64,000 bases of DNA from contig NZ_JACVOL010000001.1 in NCBI RefSeq assembly GCF_018882415.1, positions 1,527,531-1,591,530 on the forward strand, in the 5' to 3' direction. Shown here piece after piece: positions 41,866 through 50,681 of this stretch. Below the pieces are notes generated by a model that saw nothing but the letters and a program-made list of their open reading frames with translations, had not been told where the DNA came from and did not search any database. The stretch is from Polynucleobacter sp. 86C-FISCH. Lineage in GTDB: Bacteria > Pseudomonadota > Gammaproteobacteria > Burkholderiales > Burkholderiaceae. The position numbers and the translations under genes were made by a program. How positions within the stretch are numbered: the first letter of the stretch is position 1; the number at the start of each line of letters is the position of its first letter.

Positions 41866-41997
41866 TTGCGAGTGTCAATTGAGTGTTCCCATAAGCAATT
41901 ACAACTATTTAGAATTTCTTTGGATGCACGAACTGTCCTGGTTTTGCTCATTATTTGGATGATTTGGGGAATTTTCAGGATTCTGAAAATCTTCTAA
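41866..41997 (+). CDS. Candidate 43-residue membrane protein, TTG start
   Basis: Starting at TTG 41866, with a perfect AGGAGGG (41853-41859) six bases upstream, the frame encodes a basic/polar N-terminal half (R-V-S-I-E-C-S-H-K-Q-L-Q-L-F-R-I-S-L-D-A-R). One very hydrophobic, tryptophan-bearing helix follows (T-V-L-V-L-L-I-I-W-M-I-W-G-I-F), ended by R-I-L-K-I-F. It fills the only long (338-base) gap of this part of the window; 72 bases separate it from the Ntn hydrolase start. No family is recognised. The Shine-Dalgarno sequence is the best evidence. Confidence 0.55.
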   Translation: MRVSIECSHKQLQLFRISLDARTVLVLLIIWMIWGIFRILKIF

Positions 41998-42068
41998 ATA
42001 ATTGAATTCATTTGCCTAGCTATTCAGTTAGAATTTCCTGAGATATCAGTCTACATAAAGGGAATTAC

Positions 42069-43178
42069 ATGAAACATTCATGGACTAGGCAAATTCTTGC
42101 TGCTTCAGTTTCTGCCACATTGGCGTTTACACCATTAATTAGCAATGCCTGTACTAGCTTCATGCTCAAGGGTAGTGATGGTGGATCTGTGTATGGTCGG
42201 ACCATGGAGTTTGGTATGCCACTCAAGTCAGAGCTCATTACTATTCCTAAGAACTACGCATTAAAGGGAATTGGTACTGATGGTCAATATGGTTCTGGTC
42301 GTAGCTGGACTACTAAATATGCTGTTGCCGGAATGAATCCATTAGGTCTCCCAGAGTTGGTTGATGGCATGAATGAAAAAGGTTTGATGGGTGGCGTTCT
42401 CAATCTTCCAAACAGCGCTCAATACCAAGCAGTTTCTCCTGCTGAGTCAGCGAACAGCATTAACTCAGTTCAAGTTCTCACCTATGCGCTGTCTAATTTT
42501 GCAACTGTGGATGAAATTAAAGCAGGCTTGCAGCAGATTAAAGTCAATGGTGCCAAGCTTGCTATCTATGGAAATGGCACCCCACTAGTGCATTACACCT
42601 TCCATGACGCTAAAGGCAAAAGCATTGTGGTGGAATACGTTAAAGGCCAATTGACGATTTTTGATAACCCAACCACCGTCATGACCAATGATCCACCGTT
42701 TGAGTATCACCTGCGTGATATTGGTAGCTATGTAAATCTTTCTAATATCGAGAAGCCACCACTAAAAATTAATGGTGCGACTTTCAATGCACCTAGCTCA
42801 GGCACTGGCTTGCATGGAATGCCTGGTGATTTCTTGAGCACCAGTCGTTTTATTCGTGCACTGTTTTTATCTAACTCAGTACCAACCAGTTTTACAACTG
42901 CGCAAATGGGTGATGCTGCTTGGCATATCCTAGGAAGCTTTGATATTCCGCCTGGCTCGGTAACATTGCCAGCAAGCAATCCTTACGGTGGTGGTCTTGG
43001 TGGTTACGAAGTAACCGAATGGAGCGTCGTGGCCAACAATAAGAATATGACTTATAGCGTCAAGATGTATGAAAACACCAATATCTATGTATTTGACTTT
43101 AAGAAGTTGGATGTCAACGCTAAAGAGATTAAGTCAGTGAAGCTAAATCAACCGAAATTAACGCTTCCGGTTAACTGA
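42069..43178 (+). CDS. Exported linear-amide C-N hydrolase (choloylglycine hydrolase/penicillin V acylase family)
   Basis: This 369-residue Ntn-hydrolase has a signal peptide (1-27, ...LISNA) whose cleavage exposes C28, the N-terminal nucleophile, in C-T-S-F-M-L-K. The family residues follow: G-R-T-M-E-F with the arginine, D in the 60s region, N in the central F-D-N-P-T-x-V-M-T-N-D-P-P-F-E-Y-H, and a late E-W-S/R-like region. Homologs hydrolyse bile salt amides, penicillin V or N-acyl homoserine lactones. A periplasmic location makes quorum-signal or acyl-amide degradation possible, which is inference. Confidence 0.9.
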   Translation: MKHSWTRQILAASVSATLAFTPLISNACTSFMLKGSDGGSVYGRTMEFGMPLKSELITIPKNYALKGIGTDGQYGSGRSWTTKYAVAGMNPLGLPELVDGMNEKGLMGGVLNLPNSAQYQAVSPAESANSINSVQVLTYALSNFATVDEIKAGLQQIKVNGAKLAIYGNGTPLVHYTFHDAKGKSIVVEYVKGQLTIFDNPTTVMTNDPPFEYHLRDIGSYVNLSNIEKPPLKINGATFNAPSSGTGLHGMPGDFLSTSRFIRALFLSNSVPTSFTTAQMGDAAWHILGSFDIPPGSVTLPASNPYGGGLGGYEVTEWSVVANNKNMTYSVKMYENTNIYVFDFKKLDVNAKEIKSVKLNQPKLTLPVN

Positions 43179-43186
43179 AATAGGGT

Positions 43187-43284
43187 GGATGAGCCAAACC
43201 CCCGGCACTGGCAGAAATTGGGTTTGGCTGCTTCGTTCCCGACCTGACCAGGTTATCCAACCCACCATGCGGGGAGGCCCATCC
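43187..43284 (-). ncRNA. ffs: 4.5S RNA, signal recognition particle RNA (small bacterial type)
   Basis: The minus strand, 98 nt, contains the SRP domain IV core: ACCTGGTCAGGTCGGGAACG (GGAA-type tetraloop and asymmetric loop) then AAGCAGCC. Its ends, GGATG...CATCC, pair to close the long hairpin; inner arms such as TTGGGTTTGG also pair. It binds Ffh for co-translational targeting. A TAAAAT -10 element on the minus strand (43291-43296) is seven bases from the 5' end. It is divergent from dnaX, whose ATG is 31 bases away. Confidence 0.95.
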
Positions 43285-43315
43285 AATTCCATTTTAGCTT
43301 GTTAGAATGTAAGAC

Positions 43316-44977
43316 ATGACAGCATTGGCATTGGCCCGTTCGTGGCGCCCCAAAACCTTCTCTGAATTAGTCGGTCAAGACCATGTGGTCAAGGCCTTGA
43401 CCCATGCTTTGGATCAGGGTCGCCTGCACCATGCATGGCTATTTACTGGCACCCGTGGGGTAGGTAAGACCACCATAGCCCGAATTATGGCAAAAGCCCT
43501 CAATTGCACGGGATCCGATGGTTCCGGCAAGATGACTTCAGAGCCTTGTGGAAAATGCCCGGCTTGCATGGAAATCGACGCTGGTCGCTTTGTTGACTAT
43601 ATCGAGATGGATGCCGCAAGTAATCGTGGTGTCGACGATATTGCCGCTCTCCTAGAAAAAGCTGCTTACGCACCAAGCAATGGTCGTTACAAGGTTTACA
43701 TGATTGACGAGGTGCACATGCTCACCAATCATGCCTTTAATGCCATGCTGAAAACTTTGGAAGAACCTCCAGAGCACGTCAAATTTATTTTGGCTACAAC
43801 CGATCCGCAAAAGATCCCGGTAACTATTTTGTCACGTTGCTTGCAGTTCAATCTCAAGCAAATGCCAGTGCCGCTCATCGTTGAGCATTTAGAAAAAGTA
43901 CTTGCCTCAGAAAAAGTCGAATACGAAGTCAATGCCTTGCGTGTTCTTGCCAAAGCAGCCCAAGGCTCTATGCGTGATGCCTTATCACTTACAGACCAAG
44001 CTATTGCTTATGCCGCCGGTAAAGTGACTGAAGAGTCTGTGCGCGGCATGCTCGGCACATTAGACGATGCCTATCTCATTCGCATTCTGGATTGCTTAAT
44101 TGCTAAAGATGGCGCAAGCCTTCTCTCTGTTGCAAATGAAATGGGCGAGCGCAGCATGTCTTTCTCATTGGCATTGCAAGATCTATCCAGCTTGTTGCAA
44201 AAGATTGCAGCAGCACAAGTTGTTCCAGAGTCTGTATTGGATGATTGGCCAGAAGCGGGCGAGATTCGTCGCTTAGCCACTCAATTAACAAAAGAAGAAG
44301 CGCAACTCTTCTATCAAATTACGATTACTAGCCGCCCAGATTTATCGCTTGCACCAGATGAGCAAACTGGTTTTGCCATGACGCTCTTGCGCATGCTGGC
44401 GTTTCGTCCAGGCAATGGTGGAGGAGGTAGTTCATCTCCAGCACCATCGGCCCCACCAGTAAATACCACTCGTCCAGCACCTGCTGCACCAGCATCCAGA
44501 GCGGCTGCACCAGCGCCTGCTGCTAAAGCAGTTATGCCTGCAGCGGCGCCAGCATCCGCTCCTAGTGCACCAGCTGCCGTAGCTAGCTCAGCAGAACGTC
44601 CCGATTGGCATGCATTGATGCGTCAGCTGCCAGTTAAAGGCTTAGTGCAGCAGTTAGCGTTTCAGACGGAGCTGCAAGATTGGAATGATTCAGCGGCTGG
44701 AGTGCGTGCAACGATTGTGACGCCAATGCCGCAGCTGGCTTCCGAAGCTTCTGTTGGTCGTTTATGCGATGCACTTACTGCGCACTTTGGTAAGCCGGTG
44801 AAGATCGTGATTGAAAAAGGTGAAGTAGAAGGCAAAACCGTTGCAAAGGTTGATGCACAGATTCATCAAGAAAAAAGAATGAACGCCGAGCAAATGATTG
44901 CTGCCGATCCTTTTATTCAGCAATTGGAAAAAGAGTTTGGTGCCAAGGTCGTTGGTGGTTCAGTAAAGCCACTTTAA
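43316..44977 (+). CDS. dnaX: DNA polymerase III subunits gamma/tau
   Basis: This 553-residue clamp-loader subunit has Walker A G-T-R-G-V-G-K-T near residue 45, the four-cysteine zinc module C-x14-C-x2-C-x2-C (about 64-84), Walker B Y-M-I-D-E-V-H-M-L and the sensor T-D-P-Q-K-I-P. A Pro/Ala-rich linker (about 365-425) leads to the tau-specific C-terminal domain. No properly framed A-AAA-AAG slippery heptamer is visible, so production of gamma by frameshifting is not supported. It heads a dnaX-ybaB-recR operon. Confidence 0.96.
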   Translation: MTALALARSWRPKTFSELVGQDHVVKALTHALDQGRLHHAWLFTGTRGVGKTTIARIMAKALNCTGSDGSGKMTSEPCGKCPACMEIDAGRFVDYIEMDAASNRGVDDIAALLEKAAYAPSNGRYKVYMIDEVHMLTNHAFNAMLKTLEEPPEHVKFILATTDPQKIPVTILSRCLQFNLKQMPVPLIVEHLEKVLASEKVEYEVNALRVLAKAAQGSMRDALSLTDQAIAYAAGKVTEESVRGMLGTLDDAYLIRILDCLIAKDGASLLSVANEMGERSMSFSLALQDLSSLLQKIAAAQVVPESVLDDWPEAGEIRRLATQLTKEEAQLFYQITITSRPDLSLAPDEQTGFAMTLLRMLAFRPGNGGGGSSSPAPSAPPVNTTRPAPAAPASRAAAPAPAAKAVMPAAAPASAPSAPAAVASSAERPDWHALMRQLPVKGLVQQLAFQTELQDWNDSAAGVRATIVTPMPQLASEASVGRLCDALTAHFGKPVKIVIEKGEVEGKTVAKVDAQIHQEKRMNAEQMIAADPFIQQLEKEFGAKVVGGSVKPL

Positions 44978-45042
44978 TCTGGTCACTCAATACAGCCTCT
45001 TTAATTTAAATATCAATACATAAGCACTAAGGAAATAAAGCG

Positions 45043-45366
45043 ATGATGAAAGGTGGACTTGCTGGCCTCATGAAACAGGCTCAGCAGATGCAAGAGAAGA
45101 TGAAAACTGCGCAAGCCGAATTGGTTGCGTTGGAAGTGACTGGCCAAGCGGCTGGCGGCTTAGTTAAAGTAACGATCTCTGGCAAATACGAACTTAAGCG
45201 CGTGCAGATTGATCCAGGCGCAATGGATGATCGCGAGATGTTGGAAGACCTCATCGTGACCGCCTATACAGAAGCATTTAAGCAAGTAGAAGCCGCTAGT
45301 GCACAGATGATGTCTGGCGCTACTGCCGGTATGCCAATGCCTCCTGGCTTCAAGTTGCCGTTCTAA
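45043..45366 (+). CDS. ybaB: Nucleoid-associated protein YbaB/EbfC
   Basis: This 107-residue protein is the usual YbaB: L-A-G-L-M-K-Q-A-Q-Q-M-Q-E-K-M, V-T-G-Q-A-A-G-G-L-V-K-V-T-I-S-G-K-Y-E-L-K-R-V-Q-I-D, and D-R-E-M-L-E-D-L-I-V-T-A-Y. It is a DNA-binding dimer, with a Met/Gly/Pro-rich C-terminal tail. It sits between dnaX and recR, the classic arrangement. Two adjacent ATG codons (45043, 45046) may be used; AAGGAAATAAAG precedes. Confidence 0.96.
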   Translation: MMKGGLAGLMKQAQQMQEKMKTAQAELVALEVTGQAAGGLVKVTISGKYELKRVQIDPGAMDDREMLEDLIVTAYTEAFKQVEAASAQMMSGATAGMPMPPGFKLPF

Positions 45367-45390
45367 CTTAATTAGTTAGTTGAATTCTTA

Positions 45391-46005
45391 ATGGCACGCA
45401 TAGAAGCACCTCAAGATGCACTCGGTCGATTGATCGAGGCTTTGCGCGTGCTTCCTGGAGTAGGCCCTAAGTCCGCTCAGCGTATGGCGTTCTATCTTTT
45501 GCAGCATGATCGCAATGGCGCAGCTGTACTAGCTCAGTCATTAGGCGAAGCGGTTGAAACGGTAGGGCACTGCGCTCGTTGCAATACATTTTCAGAAACA
45601 CAGATTTGCAGCACATGCTCTGATGAGCGTCGTGACCCATCACTTCTTTGTATTGTGGAAACTCCAGCTGATCAAGTCATGGTGGAGCAGACTCTCAGCT
45701 TTAAAGGCAATTACTTTGTACTGATGGGCCGTCTGTCGCCACTCGATGGCATGGGTCCAAATGAAATCGGCTTTGATCGTCTACTCAATCGTATTGAGAC
45801 TCCTGATACCGGTGTGCCCATTCGGGAAGTAGTCTTGGCCACCAACTTCACCAGTGAGGGCGAAGCAACTGCCCATTACATTGGTGAGGTTCTCAAATCT
45901 AAAGGCATTAAGGTGACTCGCATTGCGCGCGGCATTCCAGTGGGCGGTGAACTTGAGTATGTTGATGCCGGCACACTAGCTCGTGCCTTAATGGATCGCC
46001 GTTAA
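45391..46005 (+). CDS. recR: Recombination mediator RecR
   Basis: This 204-residue protein shows the RecR modules in order: helix-hairpin-helix [13 protein letters not shown] (about 21-33), the four-cysteine zinc finger C-A-R-C...C-S-T-C (about 58-73), the Toprim domain (L-L-C-I-V-E-T...G-R-L-S-P-L-D-G) and a Walker B-like end. With RecF/RecO it loads RecA on gapped DNA. It is the last gene of the dnaX-ybaB-recR operon. The 243-base gap after it has no gene. Confidence 0.97.
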   Translation: MARIEAPQDALGRLIEALRVLPGVGPKSAQRMAFYLLQHDRNGAAVLAQSLGEAVETVGHCARCNTFSETQICSTCSDERRDPSLLCIVETPADQVMVEQTLSFKGNYFVLMGRLSPLDGMGPNEIGFDRLLNRIETPDTGVPIREVVLATNFTSEGEATAHYIGEVLKSKGIKVTRIARGIPVGGELEYVDAGTLARALMDRR

Positions 46006-46248
46006 TTCTGTTCAATCTAGGTGGTAAGTTGTTTTGAGGGCACACCTAAAGCCCAATTCAAGCCCAAGCCATCAATAATCCTTTATCAATCCGTCATTGC
46101 TACGTCATAAAGACTAGGTAAATTACCTCTTTTTGGGGATAATTTGGTCTGCGCCACCCTTGGGCTTCAATCCCAAGCTGTGTTTGCCTCGTTTTCCTAT
46201 CGGCATGTTGCTAATGCATAGCACTGGCATCCCAACTAGAAATTGTGA

Positions 46249-47664
46249 ATGACCCGCAAGATTTATCTACTCCTCCTGTTGAGCATGATTTGCACGTTTT
46301 TCGGAGCAACTGCATTTGCGCAGAAGGCGGGATCTGGCTCGGATCAAATTGCGAGTTTTGCATCGCCTATTGATGATCTGCCAACCGAAGGAACGCTTTT
46401 TGGTTTGCCTGTAAATATTCACGGTCAAACAACCTATATCAATCAGCGTTACAGCAATTTCACATCCAGCTACTCTGGAGAAAATAGCCTTTCTTCATCG
46501 AAGTCGATGAGCTATACCTGGTCAGGCACTCTATTTTTTGGTGCACGCTTAGCCCCAAACACAGATATCTATTTCAATCCAGAGGTGGTATCTGGCGTGC
46601 CATTTTCTGATTTAGTTGGTCTTGGCGGATTTTCTAACGGTGAGGCGACAAAAGCAGCTGGCCTTAACGCAAAGTTTTATTCTGCTCGCGCATTTCTGCG
46701 TCAAACTATTAATCAAGAGGGCGATAAAGTTGTTCTCGAAAACGAAGCCAATCAAATTACACAAACTGTTAGCAGTAATCGTGTTGTAGTTACCGCTGGA
46801 CAGTTTTCTACTTTAGATATTTTTGACGATAGTAAATACGCCAAAGACCCTCGTATTCAGTTTATGAACTGGGGCAATATGACCTATCTAGCTTATGACT
46901 ACGCTGCCGACGCACGTGGCTATAGTACTGGCTTGGCGGGTGAATGGTACCTCAGTAATTGGGTTATGAGAGCCTCCCGTATGCTGGCTCCAAAGTCCCC
47001 TAATGGCCGTGATCTCAATTGGCAAATATTCAATACCTATGGAGATCAAATTGAAGTAGAGCGTCAACACAATATTGCAGACTTACCGGGTAAGGTGAGC
47101 GTGCTTGCTTATCGTAATCGAATGATTCTGGCGCGTTTTCAGGATGCAACAAATTATGTGGTTACTAATAACGCCCAAGGTACACAAGCAATTGATAATG
47201 TACGAACTAACTATCAATACAAAACCGGTGTTGGTATTAATGGCGAACAGGCTTTAACAAAAGACTTAGGCATCTATGGTCGCGCCTTCACTTCTGATGG
47301 TCATACTGAAACGATGTCGTTTACTGAGGCGGATAACTCCATATCAGTAGGCATGGGATTGAATGGCACAAGTTGGAGTCGACCTAAAGATACGATTGGC
47401 ATCTCGATGATGCAAAACGGTTTATCCAGTTATCGCAAAAACTATTTGCAATCTGGCGGCGTGTCTTACTTTATTGGCGACTATGCTGGTCCTGGTCAGA
47501 CAATTTCTTATCGCCCAGAGCGAATCGGAGAGGTGTATTACAACGCCACTGTGATCAAGAATGTCTTGGCTGGTTTGAATTTTCAGCACATCAATAATCC
47601 CGCCTACAACGCTGCTCGCGGCCCGGTGAATATCCTATCTTTTAGGATTCATGCCGAGTTTTAA
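46249..47664 (+). CDS. OprB-type carbohydrate-selective porin
   Basis: This 471-residue outer-membrane protein has a signal peptide (1-24, ...ATAFA) and ends in phenylalanine (R-I-H-A-E-F), as beta-barrel proteins do. The late segment S-G-G-V-S-Y-F-I-G-D-Y-A-G-P-G...Y-R-P-E-R-I-G-E-V-Y-Y-N and F-Q-H-I-N-N-P-A-Y-N-A-A-R-G-P-V matches the end of the OprB family. The barrel is alternating and rich in Y, N and S. OprB porins import sugars, although substrates differ widely. It lies ahead of the RND efflux operon, separated by a 185-base gap, and probably has its own promoter. Confidence 0.85.
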   Translation: MTRKIYLLLLLSMICTFFGATAFAQKAGSGSDQIASFASPIDDLPTEGTLFGLPVNIHGQTTYINQRYSNFTSSYSGENSLSSSKSMSYTWSGTLFFGARLAPNTDIYFNPEVVSGVPFSDLVGLGGFSNGEATKAAGLNAKFYSARAFLRQTINQEGDKVVLENEANQITQTVSSNRVVVTAGQFSTLDIFDDSKYAKDPRIQFMNWGNMTYLAYDYAADARGYSTGLAGEWYLSNWVMRASRMLAPKSPNGRDLNWQIFNTYGDQIEVERQHNIADLPGKVSVLAYRNRMILARFQDATNYVVTNNAQGTQAIDNVRTNYQYKTGVGINGEQALTKDLGIYGRAFTSDGHTETMSFTEADNSISVGMGLNGTSWSRPKDTIGISMMQNGLSSYRKNYLQSGGVSYFIGDYAGPGQTISYRPERIGEVYYNATVIKNVLAGLNFQHINNPAYNAARGPVNILSFRIHAEF

Positions 47665-47782
47665 GGGTTTTGCTGACATTAGTGATAATTTTTATCTTTA
47701 AAATCAATAAGTTAGAGAATCCAAATATTTAGACTTTTGACTTTTGTCACCTATAATTCATAAAACCCCCTTAAACGGGCAT

Positions 47783-47799
47783 AGATTTGATCTAAATCT
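47783..47799. promoter_or_regulatory. Palindrome upstream of the RND efflux operon
   Basis: AGATTT-GATCT-AAATCT is a 17-base perfect inverted repeat (6-bp arms). It is downstream of a TATAAT element (47752-47757) and upstream of a TATAAA element around 47811, and is 51 bases from the start of the efflux operon. Operators of metal-responsive regulators often look like this, but no regulator is encoded nearby. Confidence 0.35.
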
Positions 47800-47849
47800 G
47801 CATCTGGGGCTATAAAAACAGCATTTGATTGATTTAGAGGCAGTGGCAT

Positions 47850-49400
47850 TTGTTGATTCTCGGCAAAAATATAACTAGCGAAGTTAAACCGCTCAAAAGC
47901 AAGACATCATTTGCGGTATTCGCTTGCGTTCTTTGTGCCTCAGTCCCTCCATCTTTAGTGTTCGCTCAGACCTCTGTAGGGGAGGCGCCAGCAAGCGTTA
48001 CAGTTCAGTCCGGTGATACCTCTTTAGCTGCGCCGCCATCGATTGGTGCTCAGTTAGGTGCACAAGATCAAAAGGCGGGTACAAACTCTAAAGCCGCAGA
48101 ATTATTTGCCCCAGTAACAAAAGCGAATACCCCAAAGATATACGCCAAGCCAATTGCATCAGGCCCGACGGAAATGGATTTGCGTCAGCTATGGAATGAG
48201 CTTAAGGTAAATAATCCGCAGCTGTCTTCATTGCGTGAATCCTATTTATCTGCCAAAGCGACTGTTCCGCAAATTAATGCACCAGCGAATCCACAAGTAG
48301 GGTTGGTATGGTCTGGTATGCCGGTGAATTCACCGTTTGCATTGGGCGGAGCAAATGCGCCATCACAGCAATATCCCGGTGGCATTAGTAGTAATAACTC
48401 TATTTCTGTAGCGCAACCTTTCCAGTTTCCAGGCAAAAAGAGTCTTGCTGCGGATATTGCCGATACCAATGCTGAGGCCTTGTTAGCAAGCTCCGAATCT
48501 ACTTACTTGCAGTTGGGTGCTCAGCTTTCAACCCTGTACTACAGCGCTTTGTCTTCACAGAAGCAATTGGCGGTTCTAAAGGAATCTGTCATTCGTTTGG
48601 AGATGATCAAGAATGTAGCAAAAGCACGTTATGCCAATAACGCTGCTGCCTATGTTGAGTATTTGAACGCCCAAGTAGCACAAAGCGCAGCGCAAGCAGA
48701 TCAATTCAATGTAGAGCGTCAGCTCAACGTAGCTTTGCATAACATCAACACATTGGTCGGCCGCCACTCTCGTGAAAAATTGGTATTACGTGGCGATGTT
48801 CGACGTGCTATGAATGGCGTCCCAACTTTAATTGAATTGGAAGATTACGCCGAAAGTAGTCATCCATCGTTAAAGAGTTCGGCGCTCCAGTTGGATGCAG
48901 CTCGCAAAGGTGTGGATTTAGCTAAGAAGGCTTACTTGCCAGACTTTCAGGTGATTGGTTCATCCTACACTCCGCGCGGACCATTCTCAGCAAATAATGG
49001 CGCGCTGTTTTATCAGTTTGAATTAGATCTCATTATTCCTCTGTACTTCTTTACTAAGGAAAAGTATGGGGTAGAGCAAGCGCAGCGTAATCAAGCGGCT
49101 GCAGAAGCGGGCAACATCTCAAACCGTCAGCAAATCGTCTTAGCTGTAAATACAGCCTATGCCGCTTACGAGCAGGCTAAGAATCAAACCCAGTTTTTAA
49201 AAGAGCGCCAAGTACCGCAGGCTGATGCAGCTTACAAGGTAGGTCTGACTCAGTATTCAAATAATGGCCAAGGCTTTAATGATTTATTGACTGCGCAAAC
49301 ACAGCTGCGTAACTTGGAAATTGCATTGGCTCAGGCTGAGAGCAATCTAATGCAAACGCAGGCGGTATTAATGGTGTCAGCGGGTAAAGAACCCTTTTAA
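47850..49400 (+). CDS. TolC-family outer-membrane efflux protein (CzcC-like)
   Basis: This protein of 516 residues begins at TTG 47850 (GAGG upstream; no ATG is available in frame before the signal peptide). The signal peptide ends near ...SLVFAQ. Two OEP repeats follow with Ala-rich coiled-coil helices (A-E-A-L-L-A-S-S-E-S-T-Y-L-Q-L-G and A-A-A-E-A-G-N-I-S-N-R-Q-Q-I-V-L-A-V-N-T-A-Y-A-A-Y-E-Q-A-K). It supplies the outer-membrane channel for the RND pump encoded directly downstream. The N-terminal linker (about 40-105) before the first repeat is long for a CzcC-type protein. Confidence 0.88.
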   Translation: MLILGKNITSEVKPLKSKTSFAVFACVLCASVPPSLVFAQTSVGEAPASVTVQSGDTSLAAPPSIGAQLGAQDQKAGTNSKAAELFAPVTKANTPKIYAKPIASGPTEMDLRQLWNELKVNNPQLSSLRESYLSAKATVPQINAPANPQVGLVWSGMPVNSPFALGGANAPSQQYPGGISSNNSISVAQPFQFPGKKSLAADIADTNAEALLASSESTYLQLGAQLSTLYYSALSSQKQLAVLKESVIRLEMIKNVAKARYANNAAAYVEYLNAQVAQSAAQADQFNVERQLNVALHNINTLVGRHSREKLVLRGDVRRAMNGVPTLIELEDYAESSHPSLKSSALQLDAARKGVDLAKKAYLPDFQVIGSSYTPRGPFSANNGALFYQFELDLIIPLYFFTKEKYGVEQAQRNQAAAEAGNISNRQQIVLAVNTAYAAYEQAKNQTQFLKERQVPQADAAYKVGLTQYSNNGQGFNDLLTAQTQLRNLEIALAQAESNLMQTQAVLMVSAGKEPF

Positions 49401-49409
49401 GGAGCAGTT

Positions 49410-50681
49410 TTGAAAGACAAAATTCTTTCGTTTCTCAAGCACTTAACTGAAAAGGTTAAGCCTATTTTGCATAAAGGCGCGCATCACGGTACGCACCATG
49501 CAAAAGTGGCTGCTGCTGGCTTGGCAGGCTTATATTGGAATCTATCACCGCAGAATCGTTATCGCGTTCGTCTGGCTGCTTTTGCTTTTGCTATTTTGTC
49601 TTTGGGCATCGTAGTAGGGCGTGTAACCAACGTCAATCGTGCTGTAAAAATCGAAGCCTCCGATAAGGCGCTTAAGGTTGAAAGTAGTGGCGTCTTGGAA
49701 TTAAAGCTTCCTGGAGTGACTCTCAATCCTGAAATCTATGTTTTTCAGACGGCTGAAAAAGTGCAAGTGCCCGTTAATATCAAAGTGCCAGGACGTTTGG
49801 CATTTAATGCAGAGAAATCTAAAGTCTTGTCAGCTCGTGCACCTGGTCGCGTAGAGCGTATTTATGCTTTCGACGGTGCTCAAGTAGAGATTGGCTCCCC
49901 AATCGTCGAGCTCTATAGCCCCGAGTTCCTATCTGCCCAGCAAGAATACTTACTCTCATCTAAAACTGCCAAAGTTCTCGAGGCTAATAAATCTATGAGT
50001 GACTTATTGGGTGATGCGCGCATTACTCAGCAAGCTGCCGCAAATCGTATGAGAAATCTCGGCGCAGGCGATGGTGATATCAAAAGTATCGAATCTACCG
50101 GTAAGACAAGCAATAACTTAATCATGCGCTCCCCTTTAAAAGGGGTTGTGGTTAAGCGTAATGTCGAGCCAGGTTCTGCCGTGAGTTCTGGCGATGTGAT
50201 TGCGACTTTGGCTGATCCTAAGCAGCTCTGGTTCTTGGGTAATGTATTTGAGCAAGATTTTCGTTTGATCAAACAAGGTCAAAAGATGGTCTTGCACCTA
50301 GAAGCCTATCCAGAAAAAGAATTCGTTGCTTATGCCAATTACATTTCGCCAACGGTTGATCCACAAACCCGCGCTTTATTAATTCGTGCGGATGTTGAAA
50401 ATACGGATGATCTCTTGCGCCCAGACATGTTTGCATCAGGCTCGTTAACTACAGGTACGGCAGATGCTGTAGTGGTTCCGCAGTCCGCTATTGTGCGAGT
50501 ACGTGAAAATCGTTACGCCATCGTTAAAGTTGGCCCAGAAACTTTCCGTCGCGTACCTGTTAAAGGATATGACCTCAATAGCAAGAGCTTTGCAATCACC
50601 GAAGGTGTAGAGCAAGGCTGGCAAGTGTTATCCGAAGGCGCTGTTTTGTTAAACGATCGTTTTGCAAAGCAGGAGGACTAA
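49410..50681 (+). CDS. RND efflux periplasmic adaptor (CzcB/CusB-like) with His-rich cytosolic N-terminus
   Basis: The start is TTG 49410 behind AAGGAG, nine bases after the TolC-like gene, giving 423 residues. A cytosolic N-terminal stretch carries H20, H24, H25, H28 and H29 (K-G-A-H-H-G-T-H-H), then a membrane anchor (about 53-69). The adaptor part has the biotinyl-lipoyl-type half motifs L-S-A-R-A-P-G-R-V-E-R-I-Y-A and M-R-S-P-L-K-G-V-V-V-K-R-N-V-E-P-G, a coiled coil around 175-215 and a beta-barrel domain. It links CzcA-like and TolC-like proteins across the periplasm. Confidence 0.88.
   Translation: MKDKILSFLKHLTEKVKPILHKGAHHGTHHAKVAAAGLAGLYWNLSPQNRYRVRLAAFAFAILSLGIVVGRVTNVNRAVKIEASDKALKVESSGVLELKLPGVTLNPEIYVFQTAEKVQVPVNIKVPGRLAFNAEKSKVLSARAPGRVERIYAFDGAQVEIGSPIVELYSPEFLSAQQEYLLSSKTAKVLEANKSMSDLLGDARITQQAAANRMRNLGAGDGDIKSIESTGKTSNNLIMRSPLKGVVVKRNVEPGSAVSSGDVIATLADPKQLWFLGNVFEQDFRLIKQGQKMVLHLEAYPEKEFVAYANYISPTVDPQTRALLIRADVENTDDLLRPDMFASGSLTTGTADAVVVPQSAIVRVRENRYAIVKVGPETFRRVPVKGYDLNSKSFAITEGVEQGWQVLSEGAVLLNDRFAKQED

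Noticed and set aside
44871..44885. GAAAAAAG run in dnaX as a programmed frameshift site
   Set aside because: The heptamer is not in the A-AAA-AAG frame and lies near the end of the tau domain instead of just after the ATPase core.
46159..46177. CTTGGG/CCCAAG dyad upstream of the porin
   Set aside because: Short stem with no T-run and no regulator context; not convincing as terminator or operator.
46205..46252. 15-codon upstream ORF overlapping the OprB-like porin start (ATGA)
   Set aside because: No ribosome-binding site and too short to judge; likely chance.
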